A stretch of 64,000 nucleotides of DNA from JAHIVN01 sp018816645 (GTDB lineage: Bacteria > Patescibacteriota > Dojkabacteria > JAHIVN01), in contig JBDRHZ010000023.1 of NCBI GenBank assembly GCA_043816305.1, forward strand, positions 16,449-80,448, read 5' to 3'. A model generated the notes under the pieces. It had not been told where the DNA came from, ran no database searches, and saw only the letters and a list, made by a program, of their open reading frames with translations. Positions 23,914 through 31,943 of the stretch are shown here, one piece after another (within the stretch, counting starts at the first letter, position 1; the number at the start of each line of letters is the position of its first letter). The position numbers and the translations under genes were made by a program.

Positions 23914-25788
23914 CTAATAATATGGATTATCCGGCACATCGTGTGAAGCCGGCTGTGCATGCACGAAATTCTTTGAGGACAGCTTCTTTATGACTCTTAT
24001 GATCGAGTAAAAAACAATTATCACTAATATCAGAAAAAGAATGACTGGGATACCTAAAAACACAATTTTTCCATATACGTTTAGCTGGTCTATCTTTTCC
24101 AAAACCTTGTGCTTTGGTGTATATCTATACCGGTCAAGCAATGATGATAAATCTTCCACGTCCTCAAGTTCCAGCTCATCGATTATTTCTATCTGAAAAG
24201 TCGGAGGATCGAGTTTCATAGTATCGACAGAGTATTTTGTAATCGGGCTTGGCGTCTCGACGTCTATACTTGCAACCCGCCATAGAGCATGATCCAGATC
24301 TGAACCGATATAGTTTCTCCTCCCAGTATCACCCCAGGTCGGATCAACTGGAACCCAGCCAATATTTGGCATGTAAACCTCGGTCCATTGATGACCTTCC
24401 TCAGTTTCTTCTTCGGCTCTAGGGTCAAAACCATATCCAAAAGCTGCTCTGGCTGGGATTCCCTGCGCGCGCAGCAGAGTTATCAAGAGATCAGAGTATT
24501 CCATACATACACTGCTACCGCCTTTCAAAGTTGCAAGCGCACCTTGCCGCTGGTTGTTTATACCAGTTTTCAGGTTATCATAGTCTACATTTTCAGTCAC
24601 ATAATTGTAGTCAGCAAGAACAATATCGTAGACATTCTTCATATCCCCTTTTAACTTTTCGGCTGTTGTTTGAATTTCTGAATCGTTTACTTCCCAGAAA
24701 TTGGCTTGTTCCAGCAGATTTTCATATGATCTTTTCTCACCATCAGACTCAGAATAAACTTTGTCCAGATCAATATCGCTTATTGTCCCAACAGTCTTTT
24801 TATTGATTTCTTTTGTAATGCTCGTTACGATATAGCCTTCAACGGCAATCTCTGTCTCCTCCTCATTTGTAAATGAAAACCTAGCAACAACATTTCCTTC
24901 ACTATCCTCTTTGACATACACAGGCGAAGGCATAATGGATTTGAAGTAGACTTTTTGATTACCGCCATCGCCCTCTCTAGGCAAAACCAGGTCATAAAAG
25001 ACATTGAATATTTTTGACGATAGCTCTTTTGTTGCCCTAACGGGCTGAGTAATTCTAAATTTATAATACTGAAGGTCCCCTATCTGAACCCATGCAGAAT
25101 TCTCTACTAGAGCGTCAACATCAAACTTGTAAACACTTCCGTCTTCAGTGTGAGAAGATGTGTGCTCAGAAGGAAGAACAAAATTTGGTTCATCAAATGA
25201 TTTATCTAGTTCCAAAATTACTGAATAATGCGTTTTTGATGTTGCCCCAGAGTCATATGAGACAACATCACTGTATCCTTTCGGAAGCCCTGGAACATAG
25301 ATATTCCAAACATTTCCACTTCTGTTTACCAGCTCAAAGTTTTTGTATTCCAACACATATACATAATCTGTACCTTTCACTACATTGGACTTGAATTTCG
25401 TAGTAAGCTCAATTTTCTTGTCATCTATTTTAATGTCATAGTCTAGTTTGTTGCCTGAAGGATCGGTTAAAGAAATTGTCTTTGCGACTTTCTTCAGATC
25501 TTCTTTTGAACTTTCGGACCTGGTTTTGAATGAAGATATGATAAACTTTTCAGATGAATCTCGCGGAATGTAATACTTGCTGGATGAATTCTCAATAGTT
25601 CTTATCTCCCTTATACTCATGATCCCCGAAGAATCGACCGAATAGGAAAGATCAATATTTGTAGTAAAATCTGCTGCTGACACAGATCCTGCTGGCAAAA
25701 AAGCATACATAACTACCACCAGCAAACAGGTAGACATAATCTTTATAAGGGAAAGTCTAATTTTTGATTCCAATAATTTCATTTCCAT
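23914..25788 (-). CDS. Membrane-anchored transglutaminase-like protein
   Basis: A 624-aa exported protein with an N-terminal signal/anchor (about 12-38), a beta-rich extracytoplasmic region (about 40-330), and a transglutaminase-like cysteine protease fold at about 375-510. The catalytic cysteine is in GGSSVCMEYSDLLITLLRAQ, followed by GIPARAAFGYG; the catalytic His is in GHQWTEVYMPNIGW, and the Asp in VPVDPTWGD. A C-terminal membrane helix (about 578-600) and short tail follow. Such domains cleave or crosslink peptide bonds, often in peptidoglycan or surface proteins. The catalytic triad appears complete. The N-terminal region may be a substrate-binding or regulatory module. Confidence 0.85.
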   Translation of the reverse strand: MEMKLLESKIRLSLIKIMSTCLLVVVMYAFLPAGSVSAADFTTNIDLSYSVDSSGIMSIREIRTIENSSSKYYIPRDSSEKFIISSFKTRSESSKEDLKKVAKTISLTDPSGNKLDYDIKIDDKKIELTTKFKSNVVKGTDYVYVLEYKNFELVNRSGNVWNIYVPGLPKGYSDVVSYDSGATSKTHYSVILELDKSFDEPNFVLPSEHTSSHTEDGSVYKFDVDALVENSAWVQIGDLQYYKFRITQPVRATKELSSKIFNVFYDLVLPREGDGGNQKVYFKSIMPSPVYVKEDSEGNVVARFSFTNEEETEIAVEGYIVTSITKEINKKTVGTISDIDLDKVYSESDGEKRSYENLLEQANFWEVNDSEIQTTAEKLKGDMKNVYDIVLADYNYVTENVDYDNLKTGINNQRQGALATLKGGSSVCMEYSDLLITLLRAQGIPARAAFGYGFDPRAEEETEEGHQWTEVYMPNIGWVPVDPTWGDTGRRNYIGSDLDHALWRVASIDVETPSPITKYSVDTMKLDPPTFQIEIIDELELEDVEDLSSLLDRYRYTPKHKVLEKIDQLNVYGKIVFLGIPVILFLILVIIVFYSIIRVIKKLSSKNFVHAQPASHDVPDNPYY

Positions 25789-25860
25789 GAAAATTTCACG
25801 GGCTAAGGAAAAAAATCTGCCTCCTTGACAAGATATCAGAGAATTATTTATATGACAAAT

Positions 25861-26100
25861 TTACTTTACAGGTTTAGGCCCTTCTACAGTGATAGGTTTC
25901 TGAGGAATGGGAATTTTTGGTTTGTTAATGGCTCTCACTATCAAATTCCCTACAACCCCGAACACTAAAAGTAAAACGCCGGTTATCACATACTCCGCCC
26001 ACATAGGCAGGTCAAAAAAGAGGTATAACGGAAGTGAGAAAAAAACTGCCAAAAGTATCCCTAGGAAACATCCAAATGTTTGAGCACTCTTGTCGTCCAT
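25861..26100 (-). CDS. Small two-helix membrane protein
   Basis: A 79-aa protein with two hydrophobic helices (about 10-30 and 34-54) separated by PMWAEY, then a proline- and lysine-rich cytoplasmic tail (KPKIPIPQKPITVEGPKPVK). The shape resembles AtpZ/AtpI-type or other tiny hairpin membrane proteins but no motif settles the family. It is upstream of, and codirectional with, the transglutaminase-like gene. Confidence 0.5.
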   Translation of the reverse strand: MDDKSAQTFGCFLGILLAVFFSLPLYLFFDLPMWAEYVITGVLLLVFGVVGNLIVRAINKPKIPIPQKPITVEGPKPVK

Positions 26101-26149
26101 TTTGTAAATAGAATAATAAGGATAATATATAATATTACGGAGAGAATAA

Positions 26150-26300
26150 CAAGGTACGCAGATAGTAAACCGTAAGCCGTAGACTGTAATCCATATTTCG
26201 TAATCCGCCGTGCCCTGCCTGTCCTGGTCGTTAGGCCAGGGAACTAGTCGAGGTGTATTCCGTAAACAGTAGTCGGAATCTGTAGGACAGTAATAGGGAT
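26150..26300. repeat. GTAA-phrase low-complexity tract with a GC-rich inverted repeat
   Basis: Between 26101 and 26415 there is no gene. Phrases such as agtaaaccgtaagccgtag, ctgtaatcc, tcgtaatccgccgtgcc and tccgtaaacagtagtcgg recur. At 26223-26240 cctgg/ccagg arms form a GC-rich hairpin next to ccgccgtgcc, a lead-in also found at 5099-5108. It is probably the same dispersed repeat family. Confidence 0.5.
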
Positions 26301-26415
26301 GAGTTAGAAGGTGACAGATAAAAGATAACGGATATCTGATATCTAAAATCCAGCAACTACTAAATATTATCCAAATCTCGTGATATGTGATAAAATCTTA
26401 AGTCACATCTAAAAA

Positions 26416-27993
26416 ATGACAAAAAAGAAAGAAACCAAAAAAGAATATAATCTTGTCAGGCCACCAGTAGTAACGTTTCTGGGACACGTAGATCATGGCA
26501 AAACTTCAATTCTTGATGCCATCCGAGGGACAAGGCTTCAGGTATGTGAAGCTGGTGGCATCACGCAAAATATTCGTGCTCATCAGATAGAATACAAAGC
26601 AAAGACAGGAACAGCATACAAGATAACTTTCATAGATACCCCGGGACACGAGGCATTCTCAGAAATGCGATCGCGAGGAGCAAATGTCACCGATATTGTT
26701 GTACTTGTCGTTGCTGTTGATGACGGCGTCAAGCCTCAAACAAAAGAAGCTATTTCATTTGCAAAAGAATCCAAGGTCCCAATTATTGTTGCTATAAACA
26801 AAGTAGACTTGAAGGGTCATGACCTAGCAAAGATAAAAAGAGAACTTTCAACTGCAGGTGTACAGGCAGAAGACCTGGGAGGTAATGTAATGTTTGTTAA
26901 AGTTTCCGCAAAGAAAAAAACCGGACTGGATCAGCTAATTGAAACAATACTGCTTGTCGCCGAAATGCAGGAATTAAAAATGCAAAAGCCTAAAGAAGGT
27001 ATTGCTGAAGCGGTCGTTCTAGAATCAACTACAGACAAATCACAAGGACCAATCAGCCTTTGTCTTGTCAAGTCTGGGGAAATAAGCATCGGAAATTATG
27101 TGGGGTGGGAAGATAAATGTGCGACGATAAGAGCCCTCAAGAATGAAACTTTCTGCAGTCAGGAGAAAGCTCAAGTGTCTGATCCTGTGTGGATATCCGG
27201 CTTTCAAAAAGAAATCCCTATAGGCGTCAAACTTGTTTTTTATCCAAACCAATCAGATGTTAAAGCGATAAAGAATGAGGCCAGTGAAACTCCGGATGAA
27301 GAGAAAGAACTAAGCGAAGTACTGGATGAAGATATCCTGTCGCAACTGCTTGAGGCAAAAACTGATGAAGACGACATAATAGAACTAAACATTGTTATAA
27401 AATCAGAAAGCCAGGGAACTCTTGAAGTTGCACTCAAAGAGCTGCAAAAGGTTTCCTCAGATGACGTTGCGATTAAAATTCTCCACTCAGGAACAGGCGA
27501 AATTACAGAAGATGACATCCTGAAGGCAAAGAACGCTAAAGGAATAGTGATAGGATTCAAATCAAAAATTGCAAGTAAAAATCAGAAAATTGCAAAACAA
27601 GAAAAGGTATTGGTCAGGAATTATGAAATCATTTACGAGTTAATCGATGAAGTAGCTGACGTTTTAGAAAGCATGAAAGAACCTGTAGAAATTGAGGTTG
27701 AGATAGCTAGAGCAAAGGTCCTCAAAACATTTGAACTTTCAAACGGATCTATGATTGCAGGCTGTAAAGTTTTGAAAGGTACAATTCTAAAGGGCTACCG
27801 CTGCTATGCAGAAAGGTTATCGGATAAAGAAAAAGCTCGTGTTGGAGAAGGGAAAATTACTTCCATAAGACATAATAAAGATGAAGTGAAGGAAACTCAT
27901 AAAGGCTCAGAATGCGGGATTTTGCTTGAGCCACAAATTGACCTCGAAAAAGATGACGAGATAGTTTGTTTTAAAATTGAAAAATCTCAATAG
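26416..27993 (+). CDS. infB: Translation initiation factor IF-2 (short form)
   Basis: A 525-aa GTPase that brings initiator tRNA to the 30S subunit and promotes subunit joining. The G domain starts near residue 16 with G1 GHVDHGKT (23-30), the switch GITQNIRAH, G3 DTPGHEAF (74-81) and G4 NKVD (128-131). It is followed by domain II (about 195-290), domain III (about 330-425; KSESQGTLEVALKEL) and the initiator-tRNA-binding domain IV (about 430-520). Only about 15 residues precede the G domain, so the long N-terminal extension of typical bacterial IF-2 is missing, leaving an organelle/archaeal-like length. GITQNIRAH is a slightly unusual variant of GITQHIGAY. Confidence 0.95.
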   Translation: MTKKKETKKEYNLVRPPVVTFLGHVDHGKTSILDAIRGTRLQVCEAGGITQNIRAHQIEYKAKTGTAYKITFIDTPGHEAFSEMRSRGANVTDIVVLVVAVDDGVKPQTKEAISFAKESKVPIIVAINKVDLKGHDLAKIKRELSTAGVQAEDLGGNVMFVKVSAKKKTGLDQLIETILLVAEMQELKMQKPKEGIAEAVVLESTTDKSQGPISLCLVKSGEISIGNYVGWEDKCATIRALKNETFCSQEKAQVSDPVWISGFQKEIPIGVKLVFYPNQSDVKAIKNEASETPDEEKELSEVLDEDILSQLLEAKTDEDDIIELNIVIKSESQGTLEVALKELQKVSSDDVAIKILHSGTGEITEDDILKAKNAKGIVIGFKSKIASKNQKIAKQEKVLVRNYEIIYELIDEVADVLESMKEPVEIEVEIARAKVLKTFELSNGSMIAGCKVLKGTILKGYRCYAERLSDKEKARVGEGKITSIRHNKDEVKETHKGSECGILLEPQIDLEKDDEIVCFKIEKSQ

Positions 27994-28059
27994 CCGTGTG
28001 GTACAGGAATTTGAATAGCTAAGTACACTTTTCAATTATTATTCTTATCATTCGCCACT

Positions 28060-28100
28060 GCGTAACGCTTAGCGGGACTGCGTTAAGCTAGCACTTCAAA
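28060..28100. repeat. Imperfect tandem repeat tgcgtaacgcttagc / tgcgttaagctagc
   Basis: In the 213-bp gap between infB and the DHH-like gene, two similar 14-15 base units lie in tandem around gggac, each with internal pairing (gcgtaacgc). It is probably another short dispersed repeat. No gene fits; rbfA, often found here in other bacteria, is absent. Confidence 0.4.
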
Positions 28101-28206
28101 CCAAGGAACAAGCGGAACAGGCTTAACTTGACTTTTCGGCCTAAATAAGGCATTATTACAGATAGACCTGTACTTTTCTGCCCCAGTTATCAAATTTTAA
28201 GATTCC

Positions 28207-29496
28207 ATGTTGAAGGACATTGTTAAATCAGCAAAAAACATTCTTATTCTCCTTCCTGAAGCATTCTGCTTTGATACAGTATGCGCAGCGTATGGCTTGG
28301 CTCAGACACTACTTGAGCAAAAGTTTAAGGTAACTATCGGATCTTCTAGAGAAATTCCCAAAGAGTTTGAGAGAATTCTCAACAAGCCTGCAATTCAAAA
28401 AACTAATGAGCTTCAAAAAAAAGAAGTAATCCTAAGTCTTAATCTCAGAAAAGGCACAGTCGAATCTGTAAAGTGGAGAGAAGCTGCTGACAGAATCCAA
28501 TTTGTCATTACTCCAGAGGTTGGTGATTTCGAGTATAACGATGTAGATCTAGAAACAACAGGGGGCATATATGACCTATTTATCACGATAGGAAGCAGTA
28601 CGTTGGAATCGCTTGGCCAGATCTTCTCAAAGAATCCTGAGGCTTATGCTGATGTCAAAATCGTAAATATTGACATAAACCCCAAGAATACAAAGTACGG
28701 AAACGTGCAAGTAATAAGAGAATCAAAGTCACTTTCAAACTTGACCCTCGAGTTAATAGAAGAAAACGGCTGGGAAGTTAACAAGGATGTGATACAAACG
28801 TTATTTCAAGGAATTTTCTGGTCGAATGAAGGGTTCCGAAAAGATAATGATCTGGAACAGGCTGTTAAGACTCTAGTCTCGAGGAACTTAAGTCTGGTTG
28901 AAGTGGTATCGGGAATGTTTGACTCAATTTCGGTTGCAGAACTCCGCTATCTAGGAAAGATAATATCAAATCTCAAAATATTTTCAGATGACTTAGTCGT
29001 ATCCAGGATACCAGCAAAAGACATACAGGGCGTAAACCTAGATAGAATTCTTTATCCTGAAATCAATATTGTTTCTCGGGTTAAGGGTCAAAGAGCCGTA
29101 ATTATCCTATCAGAATATGAGCCTCAGAAAATGCAGGTTCGCATTTACTCGAAACAAGTTGATGTTTTTCAATTGTTTGCCGAATTCTCACCAGTAGGTA
29201 ACTCGCAAAGAGTGTTGTTCCAGCTCGATGGAAATCTTGACGAATCCGAGAAGAAGTTATTAGAGAAATTCAGTCGTCCCTCAATTACTGATACTAAATT
29301 ACCTGAAGCCAAGAAAGAGCCGATCAGCATACCAGATACCGATAAGCAAAAATCAAAACCCGAGCCGCTAAAAAAAGCCGCAAGACTTCCACAGGCTATC
29401 GAAGCCCCTCCGATAACACCTATGCAGCCTCAACAAGCAGGACCTTTCCCTTCACAAGTCCCAACCCAGCCTCTTCAGCCAAGTCAATGGAGATAA
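28207..29496 (+). CDS. DHH/NrnA-like protein with degenerate metal motifs
   Basis: A 429-aa protein whose first 350 residues follow the NrnA/DHH phosphoesterase layout: DTVCAAYGLAQTLLEQ (D-x-x-x-A-x-x-L), a central KIVNIDINPKNTKYGNVQVI, where the family has N-I-D-H-H-x-x-N-x-x-F/Y-G, and a DHHA1-like C-terminal domain. The DHH triad is replaced by D-I-N, so the manganese centre of oligoribonucleases is probably lost. Residues about 358-429 are a low-complexity Pro/Gln/Lys tail. Its place after infB matches the infB-rbfA-nrnA order of many bacteria. It may be a non-catalytic, nucleotide- or RNA-binding relic. Confidence 0.65.
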   Translation: MLKDIVKSAKNILILLPEAFCFDTVCAAYGLAQTLLEQKFKVTIGSSREIPKEFERILNKPAIQKTNELQKKEVILSLNLRKGTVESVKWREAADRIQFVITPEVGDFEYNDVDLETTGGIYDLFITIGSSTLESLGQIFSKNPEAYADVKIVNIDINPKNTKYGNVQVIRESKSLSNLTLELIEENGWEVNKDVIQTLFQGIFWSNEGFRKDNDLEQAVKTLVSRNLSLVEVVSGMFDSISVAELRYLGKIISNLKIFSDDLVVSRIPAKDIQGVNLDRILYPEINIVSRVKGQRAVIILSEYEPQKMQVRIYSKQVDVFQLFAEFSPVGNSQRVLFQLDGNLDESEKKLLEKFSRPSITDTKLPEAKKEPISIPDTDKQKSKPEPLKKAARLPQAIEAPPITPMQPQQAGPFPSQVPTQPLQPSQWR

Positions 29497-29574
29497 CAAA
29501 GAAATGTAAATGTTAAGTTCAGAATAAAATAAGTGGATTAAGCCTCCTACTGATTTAAAAAAGTTTGAAAGAAC

Positions 29575-31806
29575 CTACTCTACCGGTTCTTCCTCAGAAT
29601 TTTTTCCTCCTCTGAGAAATTCTTCCGCATCGAAGACCAGTATTTTTCTAGGCTTGCTGCCCTCCTGATCACCGACAACGCCAACTTTATATAGCTCATC
29701 GAGCAGGCGTGCTGCTCTATTATAACCAATACTCAGTTTCCGCTGTAACAGTGAAGCCGAACCTTTTTTGGCACTGCAGACTATTCTCACAGCATCTGCA
29801 AAATGCTCATCGTCTGAGAATTTGACCGATTCAACGGCAGATGGAGAAGCCCCTGGGTCAGTTTGTTTCTCAGTTACATCGGAAGCGTAATGTACTTCTT
29901 TTGCTTGAGACTTGATAAATCTTACTACTCTTCCAATCTCATCTTGAGAAACCCAGATACCCTGTAGCCTATACGGCCTTGCTTTATCCGGTTCTTTAAA
30001 GAGCATATCACCTGCTCCAAGCAAAGTTTCGGCACCGGACTGATCGAGGATAACCCTTGAGTCAACCTGCGTTGCTACACTCATACCAACTCTGCCGGGG
30101 ATATTTGCTTTAATGAGTCCAGTCAACACATCAACCGAAGGTCTCTGCGTTGCAAGTAAAAGATGAAGTCCAGTTGCCCTGGCTTTTTGTGCAAGTTTGA
30201 CAATTGCGATCTCTACTTCAGCACCGCAGGAAAGCATCAAATCTGCCATTTCGTCTATTATTATAATGATATAAGGCATAGCTGAGTATCCCATTTTCTC
30301 GTTGTATCCAGCAATATTCCTCACTTTCGCCAGACGGAAAATCGTGTAACGCTTCTCCATTTCAAGGATCGCCCACTTGAGAGAGTTGAGCACTTTCTGC
30401 ATATCTGTTATGACTGGAGTCAACAGATGCGGGATTCCATCATAGTCTGAGAGCTCAACCTGTTTTGGATCTACCATGATCATTCTCACTTCGTCAGGAG
30501 TTCTTTTCATCAAAAAGCTTATGATAAATCCATTCGTCAGAACTGATTTACCAGAGCCGGTAGCTCCAGCGATCAATAGATGAGGCATTTTCTGTAAATC
30601 AGAAACAACATTTTTTCCATTGATCCGCTTTCCCACACAGACCGGAAGAAGCATATGATTATCCTTCATCTCAACTGATTCCATGAGTTCACGTATAGAA
30701 ACTGTCTCCCGCTTTGAGTTTGGTATCTCGATTCCTATATAACTTGTTCCTGGGATTGGGGCCTCTATTCTGACCGCACCTGTGGGTGCAGCTAGCGCCA
30801 GCGCAAGATCAGTTTTGAGGTTTGAGATTTTCGCGGCCCTTTGTCCGAGGGCAAGATTTACAGCATATTGGGAAACAGTAGGTCCGACCAATGCGTCTAC
30901 GACTTTTGCCTTTACACCAAAGCTCTGTAAAGTCTGCTCTATAATGTCCGCATTTTTCTGTACATTTCCGTCCTGCTTGGAACTTTTCACTGCTGGAGAC
31001 AGGAGGCTTGTCGGAGGAAGCTTCCAACTCTTGTAGTTCAAGGATTTGTTTACAAGAGCCCCCTCGAGAACTTCTTCCCTTATGTTCACTTTTGCCTTGA
31101 CGGCCGACTGATCTCTATTGGGTTCGGATTCCTCTTTTGCCTCATTCTCTCGATTCTCTTCCTCTGCCGCCTTAGCTGCATCATCTTTCCTGAAATCCCC
31201 TACCATCTTTTCCTCGCCTGCCGTTCCTTCCGTCTTATCTGCATCAGCTTCCTTATGTTCTTTTACTTTTTGGTTGACCCCTTTGATCGCATCTATAATT
31301 TTCTTGATCGCGGTAAATATTTGCTGAATCATTTGTCCTATAGACACTCCGAAAGTTAGAGAAGCGGCAACTACCAAAAGAAAGAAAATGATGATGATGG
31401 AACCCTCATGAGCAAAAATGTCGATCAAGTATTTGTGAGCAAATTCGTAACCCAGCACTCCTCCGCCTTCGCCTCTACTTGCAAGTTCAAACCCCTCATC
31501 AAGATCAATTAAGTAATGCAGCAAAGCTGAAGTGCCGATAAACGCTAATACTTGTCCAACAAGCGAGCTCGTTTTTGAAAGAATGTATTCGACCCTGAAC
31601 ATTCTGAGTGAAAGATTTGAAAAAAAGATAAACCCTACGATGGTTGCTCCCCCAAAAAATTTCTTTATAAAGTCTAACCCCGGTGAATCTACGAAATAGC
31701 TGAGAGCAAACAGCGATGCTACGATTAGACTAAGAATACCGATAACATTCTTTGTTTCATCGCTTTTTATTGTTATGTGTTTACTTCGGCCTCTTCTTCT
31801 AGCCAT
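29575..31806 (-). CDS. ftsK: DNA translocase FtsK/SpoIIIE
   Basis: A 743-aa septal DNA pump. The N-terminus is basic (MARRRGRSKHITI) with four membrane helices between about 25 and 175, then a charged Glu/Lys/Ala linker (about 180-245). The motor follows with Walker A GATGSGKS (about 410-417), the P-loop neighbour VLTNGFIISFL, Walker B IIIIIDEMADLM (about 515-525) and LLLATQRPSVDVLTG. The C-terminal gamma winged helix (about 670-735; LLQRKLSIGYNRAARLLDEL) recognises polar DNA sequences. It acts at the division site to clear and resolve chromosome termini. It is divergent from the dockerin operon. Confidence 0.95.
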   Translation of the reverse strand: MARRRGRSKHITIKSDETKNVIGILSLIVASLFALSYFVDSPGLDFIKKFFGGATIVGFIFFSNLSLRMFRVEYILSKTSSLVGQVLAFIGTSALLHYLIDLDEGFELASRGEGGGVLGYEFAHKYLIDIFAHEGSIIIIFFLLVVAASLTFGVSIGQMIQQIFTAIKKIIDAIKGVNQKVKEHKEADADKTEGTAGEEKMVGDFRKDDAAKAAEEENRENEAKEESEPNRDQSAVKAKVNIREEVLEGALVNKSLNYKSWKLPPTSLLSPAVKSSKQDGNVQKNADIIEQTLQSFGVKAKVVDALVGPTVSQYAVNLALGQRAAKISNLKTDLALALAAPTGAVRIEAPIPGTSYIGIEIPNSKRETVSIRELMESVEMKDNHMLLPVCVGKRINGKNVVSDLQKMPHLLIAGATGSGKSVLTNGFIISFLMKRTPDEVRMIMVDPKQVELSDYDGIPHLLTPVITDMQKVLNSLKWAILEMEKRYTIFRLAKVRNIAGYNEKMGYSAMPYIIIIIDEMADLMLSCGAEVEIAIVKLAQKARATGLHLLLATQRPSVDVLTGLIKANIPGRVGMSVATQVDSRVILDQSGAETLLGAGDMLFKEPDKARPYRLQGIWVSQDEIGRVVRFIKSQAKEVHYASDVTEKQTDPGASPSAVESVKFSDDEHFADAVRIVCSAKKGSASLLQRKLSIGYNRAARLLDELYKVGVVGDQEGSKPRKILVFDAEEFLRGGKNSEEEPVE

Positions 31807-31943
31807 ATCAACTTGAAATATAAAATCAACATTACCGGCTAATAATAGCAGTAAATCGAATCATAGACAAGAAAAGAAATAAGAAAAAAGATATTGTAAA
31901 AGAATCATATTTGCACTATTATATAATATATTCTGAAAATACT

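Noticed and set aside
28000..28206. A missing or hidden rbfA gene between infB and the NrnA-like gene
   Set aside because: The gap is only 213 bp and has no open frame of adequate length on either strand.
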